NCBI GenBank assembly: GCA_964016985.1 | Contig: OZ024833.1 | Span: 64,444,687 to 64,508,686, forward strand | DNA: 64,000 nucleotides | Origin: Anodontia alba | Taxonomy: Eukaryota > Mollusca > Bivalvia > Lucinida > Lucinidae | Reading direction: 5' to 3' | In this document: one piece after another, positions 20,835-32,652 of the stretch | Position numbering within the stretch: position 1 is the first letter of the stretch | Layout: every line of letters begins with the position of its first letter | The notes under the pieces: generated by a model | What the model was told of the DNA's origin: nothing | The model's database searches: none | What the model saw: the letters and a program-made list of their open reading frames with translations, nothing else | Made by a program: the position numbers and the translations under genes

Positions 20835-21564
20835 TGGCAGTGGTGATAATGCTGTTTCTTCTAAAAAACTGTATTATTTCTCAACAATCAGACATCACAA
20901 CGGTGTATTTTGCTGGGATAGATTCCTCAGTCACATGTACCTGGCTCAAATCTCATTCCTATTCAGTATATTTTGTATTCAGTATATTTTGTAGTCCCTA
21001 TGTCTGTTTGACCGATTGTCCATCCGTCCGATACGTTTTGGTCCTTGCGAGGGTATCTAATAAGCATTGCTTATTGACATTTCTTGTTTGACATGATATT
21101 AGTCAGAAAGTTGCAGTAGACATACAGAGCCTTGACATTTACAGAGACATGAAGGACATCCAAAGTAGAAACTATATAATAGTTGAACTAACTATAATAG
21201 ATATCTTCATACATTGATTTTTTACTTTAAATGAACAATTTACTTGAGAAGACGGATCCTCAGAGTATGAAGATGAAAGAAGCCCAGATCGGCGTGCATT
21301 CTCAGTTCTGACTGCTCATCTGCATATACTGGTCAGAGGATTTGCTGTTTGCGGTTTACTAAAAATATCGATTAATGCGCTTTTAATAAACAGTAATTAA
21401 AGATCATGATCTGTGTCAACGTCCAAAGATCTACTTTCTATTGATCTGCTCTCTTATTGTTGAGGTCGATATCTACTGAATCCCATACAACGCCTGTTTA
21501 CGTGTAGTTTAGTGCGTGTGCAAAGTATCATGCGTTACCATCTGTTAATGATAATCATCATATA

Positions 21565-21879
21565 CAGTCGACTCTCGTTATCTCGAATTCCAAGGGACCC
21601 TCTGGAATACTTCGAGATACCCGTTACTCGACATATCAGGGTTGCAGAATTGAGGAAAAAAAATAATTCGAACAACTATATTTAACATAAACTATATGTA
21701 ATTAGATTCTTGAAGTTAAAGATATATTGAAAATAATGTGGAAAAGAGGAGATTTCTCCTCTTTTCCACAACATGTTTTACCTGTTGTTAGATTTTCATG
21801 TTTAGGCAGGGTCCAGATTTTCACTTCGAGATAAGCGGTTATTCGAGATAAGCGAGGTCGAGATAACGAGAGTCAACTG
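21565..21879. mobile_element. pogo/Tigger-like MITE, TA target site
   Basis: Terminal inverted repeats CAGTCGACTCTCGTTATC and its complement (one mismatch), flanked by TA at 21563-21564 and 21880-21881. Internal inverted repeat GAGGAGATTTCTCCTC. A diverged copy is at 32653. TA duplication with CAGT.GA ends is typical of pogo-group Tc1/mariner elements. Confidence 0.8.
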
Positions 21880-21889
21880 TATAATTTAA

Positions 21890-23390
21890 TGAGGAATTAT
21901 AAAGATCAGATTGAGCATGAAAACAAAACAACATATTTTTTTATCGTAAAAACTACTATTTGCTTACAAATACAAGTGAGAAATAAAGTGAAATGCTGAC
22001 GCTGTCCAAATGGACAGGAATCGCTAATTTCATCATAAAGATATCAACATGCAAACATCAAGAGGTGAAGAAATAACAGGTAAAGTAAAACGTCAATGAC
22101 TCGAACACCGATGGCTCGTTTACTGTAGCTGATTCAAACCCGTTTTGAGTTTCGAAGACATTCTTCCGACAGCTCAAAAGAGTACATATTTAGAGATATT
22201 TAGGAGAGATTTTATTATTTTTTATCACGAAAATGTCGAGGCGTTTCTAATGAGAATACTCAACATATCATTATTTTATTTAATAGAAGATGAAAAAAAA
22301 AAACAAAAACAAAAAAACATTATCCCCGTGTATTACCTCCTGACCTGGCGCTATGATTACCACTCAGTGCTCGAACTACCCATGTCTAGGACAAATTTTC
22401 ATCTTAGCTCCAATGAAGGTATTTACGTCATATAGTAAACATAGTTCTAAATAGATTAGCATAAAAGTGCTTTTGATCCCCAAATCCGCCAGACAGGCTA
22501 TCATTTGAAATTGTTGATGGACAGACAGTGACGACTGCGACGACAAAAACTTCGTTAATCACTGTCCATGTGTGCAATATCGGTTGTATATGTCAATTTC
22601 TAAGGAATGTAGTTCCCCGTACTTCATCGTAGTGTACATGTATAATATATAATTAGGACCATTGAGCTAATTTCATTTACACTGAAAACAGAGTTTCGTT
22701 CAGTCCGGGGAGTAAAGTGCAGTGCCGCATAACCCATTATTGCATTTAAACGGACTCAATAAATAGAATCTAAAAGGAATGGCCATCAAGAGCAATAAAC
22801 TCACTCACAAATCTGTAAAAAGCGAAAGTGTCGAGATTTCTGAGCCATAATAGCTAGTTCGGCCAAATTGGCATTATCAGAGACCCTCATACAAATTTTC
22901 CACCATCCCGGAATCGGGTCAATGATCACAAATGCCCAGAAAATATAATATATTATAAAGTGAAGTATGGGGAGACATTTTACGGCCACATACGGCACAA
23001 ACACCAGCTGGTGTGCAGACAAATAGATTTCAAAAAGGATTACCCTTGAGAGCAATTAACACACTAACAAAACAAACATAGCTATTGTAAGCTATTGTGA
23101 GCTTTAAGTGTTCTGGACCATTTTAACTAACTATAGACAATTAGATCTAAAAAAAAAAAAAACGGGTCTGCTGCTTTCATATCATTGGTGTGTTTTGTGT
23201 GCTCCTTGTTTCCAAAGGATTTTTTTACAGAAAAATATTACTGGGTTTCGAACTTTTCAGATATGCATATCTATAACAAACGTAAAGTGGACAAATGTGT
23301 CATCGAGTTCAGCTTGTCCTCATAATTTTGGGTTGCAAGACAGCCAAAGTTTGAACCGAGTTACAAAAAAAAAACAAAAAAAAAAAAAAC
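21890..23390. other. no recognised gene; one eroded P2 fragment
   Basis: A P2-like fragment (CGAGGCGTTTCTAATGAGAA) lies at about 22205-22285. The longest frames here (22145-22435 plus, 22801-23055 minus) show no domain or splice structure that I recognise. Confidence 0.5.
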
Positions 23391-23398
23391 CTCTAATC

Positions 23399-23660
23399 CA
23401 TTACGAAAACACGCCTTTTCAAATAAATATTACAACCAAAAAAGAAAAATTTTCAGATAAAAAAAAATCCGATATTTTTCATATTTCCGCTCAAAACGTG
23501 GGTACTCGTTAGAACCGACTCGGCGAGGTGGTTCTAACGAGTACCCATAATCTATGCTTTTAGCAAAAGAAAAATAGTGTATACCCCTGTAAACCCCAGT
23601 TTTACTGTATAAAAGTGGGATATAAGGTGGTCAAAATTATACAGGTGTGTTTTTGTGAGG
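23399..23660 (-). mobile_element. P1 MITE
   Basis: Ends CATTACGAAAACACGCC and GTGTGTTTTTGTGAGG. The hairpin has a shortened left arm (GTGGGTACTCGTTAGAACC) and complement GGTTCTAACGAGTACCCAT. Confidence 0.75.
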
Positions 23661-24207
23661 TAATCAAGCAACATTCTGCTAAATTATTAATTGCTAATAT
23701 CAGTGGCTTTTGGATGATGTTTGGGCGAAAGCACGGACGGACAATGCCCTTTGAAATAATACAAGTATATGAATACCCAGGTGATAACTCTCAAGGCACC
23801 GAATAAGGTTAGAATAACACGAAATGACATTACAGAGCAGCACTCTAATGACTCTAATGACAGTCTGTTCTTTGTTTCCAAAGGCAATCTTTTTAACGTT
23901 TATTACAATAAACCATCTCATCTGGATTGTTTGCTATTATGTTTTTTTGTTTTTTTTTTTGTTTTTTTTGTTTTTTTTTTTTGTTGTTGTTTTGTTGTTG
24001 TTTTTTTGCTGTTGTTGTTTTTCTGTTTGTTTGTTGGTTTGTTGTTTTTTTTTATTTTATTTATTTATTTTTTTTTTTTTTTATTATTTTTTTTTTTTGC
24101 TATTACCCTGTTTGCAATGATGAAGATGTCCAAATTTAAAGATGAGAGAGTCAGTTTCAGAACTCGAGGAGGCGGGGGTGAGTAAGAGGAGTGGTGTCAG
24201 TCTGAGA

Positions 24208-24440
24208 AACTTCTGCAACAAGGTATATCGGAACCAGAATTTTACGGTGACTTAGTGTACAGATTTAGAAAAATGGTTGGGAAATATAACTTTTCGGAAC
24301 AATTTAGAAAGCTGATTAACCGTTATACAAGAATAGAACAGACCGGTATACAGACTAGTTATGCGGCAAACTGCCTAGTTATCAACCCAATCATTGTTGA
24401 TGCCTATGCTTTGCTTGTTAATTGCACGACGGCGGTTTAG
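24208..24440 (+). pseudogene. retroelement-associated open frame (SEPEFYGDLVYRFRK)
   Basis: Frame LLQQGISEPEFYGDLVYRFR continues with KMVGKYNFSEQFRKLINRYT and ends ANCLVINPIIVDAYALLVNC plus TTAV, stop at 24438-24440. It has no upstream ATG. From memory, similar peptides recur in bivalve retroelements, but I cannot name the family, and this is an inference. It is followed by T tracts, a reverse-transcriptase remnant on the other strand and the R8 repeat. Confidence 0.4.
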
Positions 24441-24672
24441 GCCTCAGACTCAATGACGTCCTCTTTTTTAAGTTTTAACAAGTGGGTTGGGGCTTGATGA
24501 TATGTATTTGGCTTAGCCCACCGTGGTTCAACTATTGGTTTTCTTTAACTCTAGCTTACTGTGGATGTAGAATTAGCCAAGTGTTCTCGTCTTTGATCGT
24601 CATAGTGATTTATTTGATTTTAAGTTTTCGCTTTGATGTATCGACTGAGTTGGGAGCCATAATGCGAACCGA

Positions 24673-24707
<35 letters not shown>

Positions 24708-24713
24708 TCTGTA

Positions 24714-24765
24714 TTAAGAATAGCACGGGACCCTGAATGAAGTTAGTCAACTGTAAATGTGCTTT
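24714..24765 (-). pseudogene. LINE reverse-transcriptase junction fragment
   Basis: Matches positions 15560-15618 of the LINE pseudogene (TCTGTATTAAGAATAGCAC, CAACTGTAAATGTGCTTTAA). It is cut at the same place by the same R8 repeat. Confidence 0.6.
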
Positions 24766-25085
24766 AAACCTCTGGTAGTTTATACTACTGACCGTTCTAA
24801 GGCGGAGGTCCCGGCGTTACTCTTAATCTGTGTAGCTTTGTGACAAATTCTACGAGGCGATTTATACTAAGCCTTGCCTTGCGTTTTGTGCTTGTGTTTT
24901 TCAGTCCTTTTACCATTGCGATCATCTCGCTTGGGGAAGAGAGAGAGAGGACTGGTCTGTGTGCTTTTCGTGCGTTTGTTTGTTTTGCGCGTAATGGTTT
25001 GTGTCTTTTTCCTCTTCCTCATGCATGGTGTCAGGGATTGGCTGCGACTTGTGATTGTGGCACTCCCCGGACTTTTTTTCTACCG
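24766..25085 (-). repeat. R8 repeat with PQSQ-type peptide (copy c)
   Basis: Begins next to TACTGACCGTTCTAAGGCGG and is co-linear with 15650-15990. The minus-strand peptide near 25075-25020 reads RGVPQSQVAANPWHHA, the diverged form of PQSQTAALPRHQ. Confidence 0.6.
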
Positions 25086-25234
25086 TGATTGCTATAATGC
25101 GTTATTAATGACAACATTCTCATTGCACCTGTAAATGATCTACGATGGTGTGATAATTCTATTCGTCTGTCAAGGCCTGAAGAAGAAAAAACGCAGAAAT
25201 TGTCACTGATAGTACTAAATCAAGGGCGCGTACT

Positions 25235-25890
25235 AATTAACGAGCCCACCTTACCGTTCAGGATCGACCTCTTCTTATTCTATGTAATTATTCTCCAGTG
25301 CGATACATTTGGCCCAATGGTGTTCCAATGCCATCGTCACAGAACTGAAGAACTCAGGGTCCTGTGCGTTAATCCACACCTCAACCGCAACTTTTACTTT
25401 TTCATCGAATCCACGGATATCTTTGTTTTAAGTTCAGGAACAAAACGTATTCACAAGGTGCGAAATTAGGCGAATAGTTCGTTCTAGTAGCCATTAAAAC
25501 CTTGATGTTGTGAACTTTTGCATTGTCTTGCTGAAGAACTCTTTTATAGAGTTTTTTTTTTTTGTGTGTGTGTGTCATTTTATACGGATTGCACCGTTTT
25601 ACATGGACTGCGATTCTCAGTCGGTCAAGCTAACAGCCGACTTGGGTAATAAGTTTATAAGAAAACTGAGTCTCCGGTGTCCGTTCTTTTATGTGTTCTT
25701 TGTTTCCAAATGCAACCTTTTAGATTTTTATTTCGTGTCGCAAGATACAACGGTCATCACCTTGCCAATTTAGTTCTTACCCACTGACGACGTGAAGCTT
25801 TGTTTTTGGCACATTGTAATGGACCCAGCTCTCTTCTATAGTTACATAAATGAAAATTGTCTCTCTTCGACATGAACTGATTTACTATTT
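25235..25890 (-). pseudogene. mariner-like transposase, broken
   Basis: Minus-strand blocks in family order. VTIEESWVHYNVPKTK at about 25855-25800 is the first catalytic block, normally VT.DE(S/T)WV, with Asp changed to Glu. After a ~200-bp interruption come VLQQDNAKVHNI (second catalytic Asp, QQDNA) and NYSPNFAPCEYVLFLNLK (third block, normally YSP(D)LAP(S/C)D, with Asp positions changed to N and E). The C-terminal WINAQDPEFFSSVTMALEHH and AKCIALENNYIE then follow. Loss of two catalytic residues and several frame shifts show that it is dead. It differs from the mariner remnant at 1-378. Confidence 0.8.
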
Positions 25891-25985
25891 ACTAATTTTC
25901 TATTTGCCATTTGCTCATCGCTAAGGGATTTGGAGACCCAGCAGGCTGTTAGTTTGCGCATACTTTAGATTGTTATAACGCTGAC

Positions 25986-26263
25986 CATAACGAAAACATG
26001 CCTATATAATTTTGACCCCCTTAAACCCGACTTTCATATAGTTAAACTGGGGTTTACACGGGTATACATTTTGTTTCTTATTTTTGCTCAAAAACATAGT
26101 TCATGGGTACTCGGTAGTACCGCCTCGCCGAGGCGGTTCTAACGAGTACCACGATCTATGTTTTGAGCAGAAATATGAAAAATATCAGAGTTTTTTTATC
26201 TAAAACTTTTCAGTTGCTGGAGGTGAACTTTTCTATTTTTTGAATAGGCGTGTTTTCGTAATG
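25986..26263 (+). mobile_element. P1 MITE, good copy
   Basis: Ends CATAACGAAAACATGCC and GGCGTGTTTTCGTAATG. Both the small CCC/GGG hairpin and the main GGGTACTCGGTAGTACCGCC hairpin are present. Confidence 0.8.
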
Positions 26264-26436
26264 CGTGTAAAATGTATTATGACTTCGTTATATCTCTTCC
26301 ATTTAAATATACATATCACGTTACAAGATCCAACACTTTACTGCACACCCTAATCGGTGGCAAGTTATGGTCGTCCAAACCTGCTTTTATCGTCTAAGGA
26401 TGCTCTACCCACTTTGAACTCACCAACCCAGAGTTG

Positions 26437-26750
26437 TTTGTTTGTTTGTTTGTGTTGAGGTTTTACGGGCCCAGTCAACCCAATGGGGTCATGTCGAGCG
26501 CGGTCAGTTTACCTAACCACACGTTTACTGGGCAGGCTTAGTCCTCTAAGCGGTTAACCAGTATTGTGCACATTCTTTCGCCAGAAACTGAAAACTGCCC
26601 TTCCTGAATCAGCGGAAGGGAGAGAATGACCGTAGAAAATATTTCATGATCAATCTCCACGAAAGAATGTTGCCGACCTCGGCGGGGGTTGAACCCCCGA
26701 CCTCCTGGTCTCCAGTCGGACGGCGCATCCAACTGAGCCACCGAGGCCGC
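26437..26750 (-). mobile_element. SINE-A, full length, with target-site duplication
   Basis: Nearly complete copy from the (CAAA)n tail to the GGCCTCGGTGGCTCAGTTGG head. The B box region GGGGTTGAACCCCCGAC is on this strand. Direct repeats AACCCAGA(G/A)TTG at 26425-26436 and 26751-26762. Confidence 0.9.
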
Positions 26751-26816
26751 AACCCAGAATTGTACCTGAGCACATGTTGGTGCAGAAGATCCATATACAT
26801 CGTTTACATTACAAAA

Positions 26817-27085
26817 ACACACCTATTCAAATATATTGAAAATTTTACAACCAAAAAAGGAAAATTTTCAGATAAAAAATTGTGATACTTTTCATATTTA
26901 GACCTTCTCAAAACATAGATGGTGGGTATTGTTAGAACCGCCTCGGCGAGGATATACTAAAGAGTACCCACAATCAGTGTTTTTTAACAAAATAATAAAA
27001 ATAATGTGTATACCCGTAAACCCCAGTTTTACTACATCAAAGTGGGGTTTAAGGGGGTCAAAATTATAGGAGTGTTTGCGTGATG
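26817..27085 (-). mobile_element. P1 MITE, eroded hairpin
   Basis: Ends CATTACAAAAACACACC and GGAGTGTTTGCGTGATG; the right hairpin arm is decayed. It lies 54 bp from the SINE-A copy at 26437-26750. Confidence 0.7.
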
Positions 27086-27185
27086 AGTTATGCATTACAA
27101 TATTACAATAACATCGGAAAACCAGTAGGGAAAACAGGGGAAGGGGGTGGAGCAGTTACATTTAATTCACGTTTTTACCCTATGA

Positions 27186-27290
27186 TGTCATTTCCAGTCG
27201 GCCATCTTGGATGTGATCACTACCGGTCCGCCATGTTGGATGGCATCATTTCTGGTTGGCCAATTTGGATGACCTCAATTACGTCCTGTG
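27186..27290 (+). repeat. three imperfect ~30-bp tandem units
   Basis: CAGTCGGCCATCTTGGATG, CGGTCCGCCATGTTGGATG and TGGTTGGCCAATTTGGATG follow each other at about 30-bp spacing. Confidence 0.6.
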
Positions 27291-27859
27291 ATGTCACGGT
27301 TAAAAATAGAGTTTTCAGGGTTTATCTCTCGGTCGCTTTTAACAAAATAGGAGGTTTTGGAATACGACACCCGATGCGCAGGTGGGTGGAATGCAACATT
27401 GGATCGTATCGTTCTCAAACGTCATTTCTTGCATAAAATCTTAAGAACATAACTGTTTGAAGCTATTCATGAATGGACCAGAAGCCGTGGTCAAACAACA
27501 AAACCCATGTTCAAATCATGAAATTCAAGTGCTGTTTGAACATGGATTTTGAACTTTTGATATCACGAACAACGTAAAGTTATCGCCTTGAATATAGCAT
27601 TTCAGAATTTTATGATGACGTCAGCGGGTCACTGCGCAACCGGCGTCATTGTAAACAACATTGTAAACAACATTCTGAACTAACCGCCATGTTGGTTTGA
27701 AAGGTTTATATAATGTTTATATGGAGCTTTGGGGCGTTTTCGTCACAATTTGCCGTTGGAATCGTAAGTTATACAAGAACAACGATCATACATGGTTATT
27801 TCATTGCAATAACATATTCCGGGTCCCTCGGAAGATATTTGAACACTTGGTCTAGCGGC

Positions 27860-28642
27860 CTCGTGTTCAAACAGCTTGAATACGGGAATATAGTATGGGA
27901 CAACTGCACACAATTTGAAAAACAAGAAATTGAGAAAATCCAAATCGAAGCCGCACGAATTGCCACTGGAACAACCAAACTTGTATCTCTTAATGCCCTG
28001 TACCAAGAAACTGGCTGGGTTACACTAGAAAAGAGACGGGAAAATCATAAACTCGTCATGTTCTACAAAATGTATAATGACTTAACTCCGTCTTATCTTT
28101 CTTCTTTAGTACCACAGTCAATAAACAATCTATCCCAATACAGCCTCCGAAATGCAGATAACCTACAATCTATTCACGCTAGAACTAATCTATATTTTCA
28201 GTCTTTTCTACCATCTGTGGTAAGAAAATGGAACGACTTGTCCGATGAAGCAAAACGTTCCAGTTCGGTTACTTCTTTCAAGAATTATTTAAACCGCAAC
28301 AGAACGTCTATTCCAAAATATTTCTATACAGGCAATAGGAAAACACAGATCTTGCATACACGTCTCCGAACAAAATGTAGCAGCTTAAACAGCGATCTCT
28401 ACTCCAAAAATATAACTGAATCTCCATTTTGACACTGTGGACAGGTAGAAAATTCACACCATTATCTACTTTGTTGTCCCTTGTACACCGCACAGAGAAA
28501 CGAACTCTTTAACGCTGTATCAGAGTATCAAACAATATCGCTTAATCTTCTACTATATGGAGATGCCTCTTTACCATACACAACAAATGTTCTTATATTT
28601 GAAAAAGTCCAAAAGTATATAAGCGACACAAAACGCTTTTAA
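27860..28642 (+). pseudogene. LINE reverse transcriptase C-terminus with one nonsense codon
   Basis: A frame of about 190 codons reads LEYGNIVWDNCTQFEKQEIE, RIATGTTKL, LYQETGWVTLEKRRENHKLV and FFPSVV-like FLPSVVRKWNDLSDE, a LINE C-terminal domain. A single TGA at 28430-28432 sits where Cys is expected (PF.HCGQ). The same frame then continues HCGQVENSHHYLLCCPLYTA to a true stop at 28640-28642. The C..HCG...H...CCP pattern is the zinc-knuckle-like tail of several LINE clades. The 5' part is missing. The downstream sequence to about 29300, ending AATAAAATATGTTTAAACC, is probably its 3' UTR, interrupted by a TA microsatellite. Confidence 0.8.
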
Positions 28643-28957
28643 CTGTTGAAGCCATTTAAATACAATGTTCTGTACATGCAACTCTATTGAAACGTTAGTA
28701 GATTCTGTGGGGTACTTACCAGGGAAGCGCTGCCCCTATCCCCCCAATTGTTTTTATTAAAATCCCTTAAGGTCTTGTGATATATTAAGGCGACTTCTAC
28801 GACTGATTTTATCAGCCTTAGAAGTGGCATTAGTATGAACCAGTTAACAGTTATGGCTCTTTAATTGATATTCTGACCTTACTGTCATTTCCAGTATATA
28901 TATATATAATTATTTTTTTTTATTGCTTTCGTTATCTTATCATTGCTCTTTATACGA

Positions 28958-29059
<102 letters not shown>

Positions 29060-29299
29060 GTTTTTTTGTGTGTTTTTTTTGTTTGTTTTTTTTCTTCTTT
29101 CAAATCTGCATCCTTAATTCACATCCACAAATTGAGATCTATATTGTTTAACATTTTTCCGTCACTATTTGTACAACTGTAATTGTTAAGGAGAAGAACT
29201 AAATAAGTAGTCATACTTTCGTTCTGATCCTATTTCTTATGTGCTACAATGTATAGTGTTATGTAATATTTGGATAATAAAATATGTTTAAACCAAACA

Positions 29300-30960
29300 G
29301 CTTCCTCGAGACCCGGCAAATCGCGCCGGCGCGGGAATCGCGCCGGTCTCTTAATATAGCTTTGGATTTTAATATATGGTAGAGTGTTCGATTAGCTCAC
29401 AAAGGATTCTTTTATATTTGCCGGAATCGTCGGTTTTTATATTTGCCGGGATCGTCGGTGTATAACGTTTTACCCACGCATTTAAGTGTTTGTATCTGTC
29501 GGGAACACCAGTGTCTGACTTTTCATTCAAGCTTTTGATTTGTTGATTTCGGTAATGGCTAACTTTGAATGCGCAGGTTGAGTTACTCAGAGGAGCTAGG
29601 ACCTGATTGTTTGGCTGAGAATGCTCGTATGAGCAACTATCTAAGGTTCTGGCGAGATTTCACAAATGTGCATTGAGTTAGAAGATAGCTCAACGAGCCC
29701 CACAAATAAGCGTTTTGAACCACAGTGAAAGTTGAGGGCAAGGACCGTTCCAAATCGGTTCTTTTGTTGTGGTTTATTGCTGTTCTGTGTTTATGTTGTT
29801 GGTTATTTATTTCATTTTCGGTTTTACTGCAGCAGACTTTGGTCTAACTAAAGTCAGCTTAAGGCGAACTATCCTGTCAGGCGATAGGTTTTATCAAAAA
29901 TGTTATACATTACAATCTGCTTATAATACAAATTTTGGAATCCAAAGCATAAGCTGTATTATTTGAACAATCTTGTTATAGCCAAACAATAATATGTAGA
30001 TGGTCTAAAAAATAACCATTAATCATCAGTTTTAATATAATCTATACATTTTTTAATCCATCTTTGAACCATGCTATATCTAAAACCAGCTTATAACAAA
30101 CTGTGTTATGAACAGATTAATATCTATTTTATTTTCATTTCAATCAAGAAATTTCGTAAAGCTTAATAAAGCATACATTAAAGTCACATTGTTGTTCGTT
30201 TTTACCTATTACATTGAAAATTTATTAAACTTTAGTATACCCTTGTCCAGTAGCTCTAAGTAAACATTAACAAAACTTGTGCCAGTACTTAGACGTTTAC
30301 GTCTTAATACTTTGTATTGTCGTTGTTTTACGGACATCATCGCGGCGTGACAAATGACGTCAGCTTTCAATATGGAGGACGTGAACGTCATTGCGTATCG
30401 GAAGAAGTGCTACATTTCAAATCAATGTTAAAGAACAACAAAACTTGGAAATTGTGTATAGAAAATCCGTCCCACAGGGCCACTAATTGACATCATTCGG
30501 CAAAGCTACGTGACGCCAGACAGTGGGCGTATTCTTTTTTCGCAGCCGGGCTGTGCCGGTTCGCCGCGGTTAACCAGCTGATGAACTCTTTTCTACAGCC
30601 GAGTCAGCAGGCGGCGAACCGGCTTAGCACGATTGCGCCACTTTTAATTGATAGATAAGGCGGTTTGGTCAGCCATCTTATTTTCAGCCGGTGCACTCTT
30701 TTGTGACAAGCAGCCGGATAACCGCCGGCTGGGTCAGTTAGAATAGAAAAGTAGCCCAGTGACACTTCGTATGGATCTTTTTTTAACGCACCGAACAAAC
30801 ATGAGAGATTCTTATAGCCTTATATTCTTGCCCTTGCATAACTTCCCCACCCAAGCACAAAGACAGAGTGGACAAGAGAACATAAAGATAATACAGCTCT
30901 TTTAACACAAACATCTCAGCCAGGCCCAGACATTTGCGTCAGTAGGGAAGCTAAACATAT
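29300..30960. other. no recognised gene; small GC-rich repeats
   Basis: Contains a doubled TATATTTGCCGG.ATCGTCGG unit at about 29415-29450. An inverted pair CCGGTTCGCCGC (about 30557) / GCGGCGAACCGG (about 30611) is present. At 29725-29790 a GACCGTTCC..CGGTTC stretch resembles the start of R8. No exon was found. Confidence 0.4.
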
Positions 30961-31172
30961 ATAAGGAGGGGTGCGTTCAGTAAAGCCGAGCATTTGTGGA
31001 CATTCAAGAACGTTTGCAAACGTTCCGTTCAATTTCGGCGGACGGTAGCGAGTGTCCGCCGGGTATACATTAGTGAGTGTAGACCTTGAGCTGTCTTTTT
31101 TTGCGAAAATAAAATAGTGGACTATGCGAATAAAATTTATGTATGCTTCTTTGTAACAAACATATGAATGTG

Positions 31173-31447
31173 GCCTCGGTGGCTCAGTTGGATGCGCCGA
31201 CCGACTGGAGACCAGGAGGTCGCGGGTTCAACCCCCGCCGAGGTCGACAACATTCTTTCGTGGAGCTCTCCCTTCCGCTGATACGAGAAGGCAGTTGTCA
31301 GTTTCTGGCGAAAAAATGTGCACAGTACTGGTTAACCGCTTAGAGGACTAAGCCTGCCCAGTAAACGTGTGGTTAGGTAAATTGACCGCGCTCGACATGA
31401 CCCCATTGGGTTGACTGGGCCGTAAAACCTCAACACAAACAAACAAA
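31173..31447 (+). mobile_element. SINE-A, young copy
   Basis: GCCTCGGTGGCTCAGTTGG head with A box, GGTTCAACCCCCGCC B box region, body and CAACACAAACAAA tail. A perfect direct repeat CATATGAATGTG lies at 31161-31172 and 31448-31459 (18 bp if the A-rich tail is counted). About 30 bases of the body (GATTGATCATGAAATATTTT region) are deleted. Confidence 0.9.
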
Positions 31448-31474
31448 CATATGAATGTGTTCACTGCGCTTATA

Positions 31475-32508
31475 TACTGAAAGGAAAAAGAAACGCAGGA
31501 TAGAGTGTTTTCCTTCTTATTTTAATCATTTTTTACGGTGTTTACTATAGCCATACACGTTTACAGATTGTTCTGTGAATGTGAACCGCGGGTATACGAG
31601 TCTTTGGTCGATGTGCTATCTATCCAGTGTGTGAAATCATTCAACCGTGCACTACACAGTGCATTGCACGGACAATACGGAAAGCTAAAATTTCGTGCAA
31701 AACAAGCATGTTTAAACCTTCAGCACAAGATTTCCTCACACCATTTGGTACACTTCAACGATACACAACGCTCTTCGATTCTTTTACCGATTTTTCTTTT
31801 CATTTTTACGCTACTTTGAACTTTGTTTCAATCATGGTACGATTGACTGATGTTCAGAGGGGTAGGGCAATTGCGTTGCTGATGCAGGGTCAGAGGCAAC
31901 AGCAAAGTGCCAATCATTTTGGGGTTAACGTCTCAACAATTGAACGTCTTGTTAGACGTTTAAGGGAGACAGGGCATTTAGCAGACCGACCGCGGTCTGG
32001 GCGTCCACGCGTGACGTCGCGACATCAAGACAGGACAATCCGTCTGGCACATTTGCGGAATCGTCATCTCACTGCTACCGAAACTGCCCTTAATACAGTA
32101 GGTACACATAATCGACAAATTTCTCCGAAGACTGTTGGAAGTCGATTGCGTGAGATTGGTCTTCGAGCTCGTCGTCCATACATTGGTCTGCCTCTGACCC
32201 AGGCACGTAGGTTGAACTGTCAATGCTTTGGTTAACTCTATCCAAAGGAGAATTAGGGCAGCAACGGCAGCAAGAGGGGCTCACACCCGATATTGATTTT
32301 CAGTTTGATTTTGATTTCAAGATTTGGGGGGTAGCTACCAATGAACTTCAATAACTCGAGACTTGTTGATCACAAACCAATGAAATTTGGAACTTTTGTT
32401 CCATACATGTACCGTATTGTAATCATAGTAAAATATTTAACAAACTTTTTCAAACTTGAATGAAATTTAGGAATAAAATTTACCCTGCGTTTCTTTTTCC
32501 TTTCAGTA
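31475..32508 (+). mobile_element. Tc1-like DNA transposon, internally deleted
   Basis: Terminal inverted repeats TACTGAAAGGAAAAAGAAAC (continuing GCAGG) at both ends, flanked by TA at 31473-31474 and 32509-32510. The 1034-bp length is short for a Tc1-like element with a full transposase; see the coding remnant inside. Confidence 0.9.
31834..32290 (+). pseudogene. Tc1-like transposase lacking its catalytic domain
   Basis: The ATG at 31834 opens MVRLTDVQRGRAIALLMQGQ, then NHFGVNVSTIERLVRRLRET and GRPRVTSRHQDRTIRLAHL. This is the paired-type helix-turn-helix DNA-binding half of a Tc1-family transposase with its GRPR linker. The frame ends at about 32235. A few bases on, another frame gives NSIQRRIRAATAARGAHTRY and a stop, the usual C-terminal end. 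The region with the three catalytic acidic residues (roughly 150 codons) is therefore deleted. Such a copy could still bind ends but not cut. Confidence 0.85.
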
Positions 32509-32577
32509 TATTATTTATTCAAATTGATAAACAAATTGATGCAAGTTATTCGATCTAACATAAAAAAAAAATATGTG

Positions 32578-32650
32578 AAGATACCTAGGTTGCCACAATC
32601 ACGAAGCTCAGCCTTCCCGAGGCACCAAAAGAAGGACAAAGAGGAACAAA
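32578..32650 (+). repeat. R8 fragment with PQSR-type peptide (copy d)
   Basis: KIPRLPQSRSSAFPRHQKKD matches the conserved peptide of the other R8 copies. It is truncated on both sides by neighbours. Confidence 0.55.
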
Positions 32651-32652
32651 TG

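Larger units (their letters stand above)
30968..32540 (-). mobile_element. R11 element (GGCTGCGTTCAG ends) hosting a SINE and a Tc1 element
   Basis: The left side (GGGGTGCGTTCAGTAAAGCC, GGCGGACGGTAGCGAGTG, TATGCGAATAAAATTTATG) matches 38057-38180. After removing the SINE (31173) and the Tc1-like element (31475), the flanks join to a sequence co-linear with 38185-38250 (TTACTGCGTT...TTATTTATT...AAGTTATT). The right end is lost near the R8 and pogo fragments. Confidence 0.6.

Noticed and set aside
23769..24185. Phe/Val/Leu-rich frames resembling membrane proteins
   Set aside because: Translation of a T-rich low-complexity tract in several frames.
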